This document shows, in pieces, positions 63,714 to 64,000 of a stretch of 64,000 nucleotides of DNA. Below the pieces are notes generated by a model. The model worked only from the letters and a program-made list of their open reading frames with translations. It was not told where the DNA came from and searched no databases. Source of the DNA: Bacillota bacterium (GTDB lineage: Bacteria > Bacillota > Clostridia > Acetivibrionales > DTU013). The translations under genes and the position numbers were made by a program. The stretch lies in contig JAEWQC010000294.1 in the NCBI GenBank assembly GCA_023399355.1, positions 1-64,000 of the forward strand, given 5' to 3'. Each line of letters opens with the position of its first letter. Positions within the stretch are counted from its first letter, which is position 1.

Positions 63714-64000
63714 ATGAATATCGTTGAGCCGATCCGGGATCCGGACAAGGTGAAGCTGATCAGCACATATCTCAAGCAGAGCTGCGACCGCAACTATATC
63801 ATGTTCATGATCGGTATTTATTCGGGACTGAGGATATCGGACATACTGCGACTGAGAGTAAGAGATATCAAGGACAAGAACCTGATCAGTATCCGCGAAG
63901 CCAAAACCAGGAAACAAAAGACATTCACCATTAACCCGATCCTGAAGAAAGAGATCAAGGTATACTGTGAAGGCAAGGATCAGAACGAATACCTGATCAA
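63714..64000 (+). CDS. Tyrosine recombinase / phage integrase family (cut by window end)
   Basis: 95 codons visible of a phage-integrase family protein: an N-terminal helix, then the first catalytic Arg in YSGLRISDILRLRVRD (about residue 45) and the catalytic Lys in EAKTRKQKTFTI. The remaining catalytic His, Arg and Tyr lie beyond 64000. It lacks the long DNA-binding arm of full integrases. Such genes often follow ArpU before the terminase genes in Gram-positive prophages. GAGGTGGG lies upstream. Confidence 0.85.
   Translation, partial: MNIVEPIRDPDKVKLISTYLKQSCDRNYIMFMIGIYSGLRISDILRLRVRDIKDKNLISIREAKTRKQKTFTINPILKKEIKVYCEGKDQNEYLI

Overview
The window looks like a chromosome segment of a spore-forming, anaerobic member of the Clostridia, probably close to the Ruminiclostridium/Acetivibrio group; this is inferred from gene content only. 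Supporting genes are yabP, yabQ and yyaC (sporulation), a six-subunit Ech-type [NiFe] hydrogenase, rubredoxin, an iron-sulfur flavoprotein, a T-box-controlled ilv-leu operon and glnA paired with an ANTAR antiterminator.

Layout. 0-8.4 kb: yqhQ and prmC, then echABCDEF with hypAB downstream. This is a membrane hydrogenase coupling ferredoxin oxidation to H2 formation and ion pumping, with its nickel-insertion factors. 8.4-13.7 kb: signalling genes (HD-GYP, TetR, PP2C phosphatase) mixed with three decayed genes. 13.8-19.6 kb: rubredoxin, glnA with a hairpin-rich leader, an ANTAR regulator, a glutamine-amidotransferase-like hydrolase and an HtrA protease. 19.7-27.3 kb: T-box, a 7-bp minisatellite, ilvB, ilvN, ilvC, leuA, cimA and a small ORF. 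Two copies of one unrecognised structured RNA sit just before leuA and just before the small ORF. 27.5-35.8 kb: an ABC exporter, an L,D-transpeptidase with a decayed tandem copy, a polysaccharide deacetylase, and an MBOAT/SGNH pair for polymer acylation. 36-39.8 kb: mazG, HU, rqcP, yabP, yabQ, divIC, an S1-domain gene and tRNA-Leu. 40-41.9 kb: a PilZ protein, a flavoprotein and tRNA-fMet.

From about 41.85 kb to the window end lies an integrated element, probably a prophage or phage-derived island. Its large serine recombinase abuts the 3' end of tRNA-fMet, and the reading frame runs through the tRNA in antisense. An ImmA-like gene lies upstream of the recombinase, and their shared promoter carries a LexA (SOS) box. 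An AT-rich cargo block follows at 44.0-52.5 kb: NurA, HerA, a DNA methyltransferase, a membrane radical-SAM protein with a possible NUDIX-like domain, and an HD phosphohydrolase with a large beta-rich insertion. This five-gene block is the best candidate for an undescribed, probably anti-phage, system. After a convergent CYTH gene come a repressor/operator switch, early phage genes (HTH proteins, a DnaD-like replication protein, Cys-rich and ASCH proteins), an ArpU-like late regulator, a secreted stalk-domain protein and a tyrosine recombinase cut by the window end.
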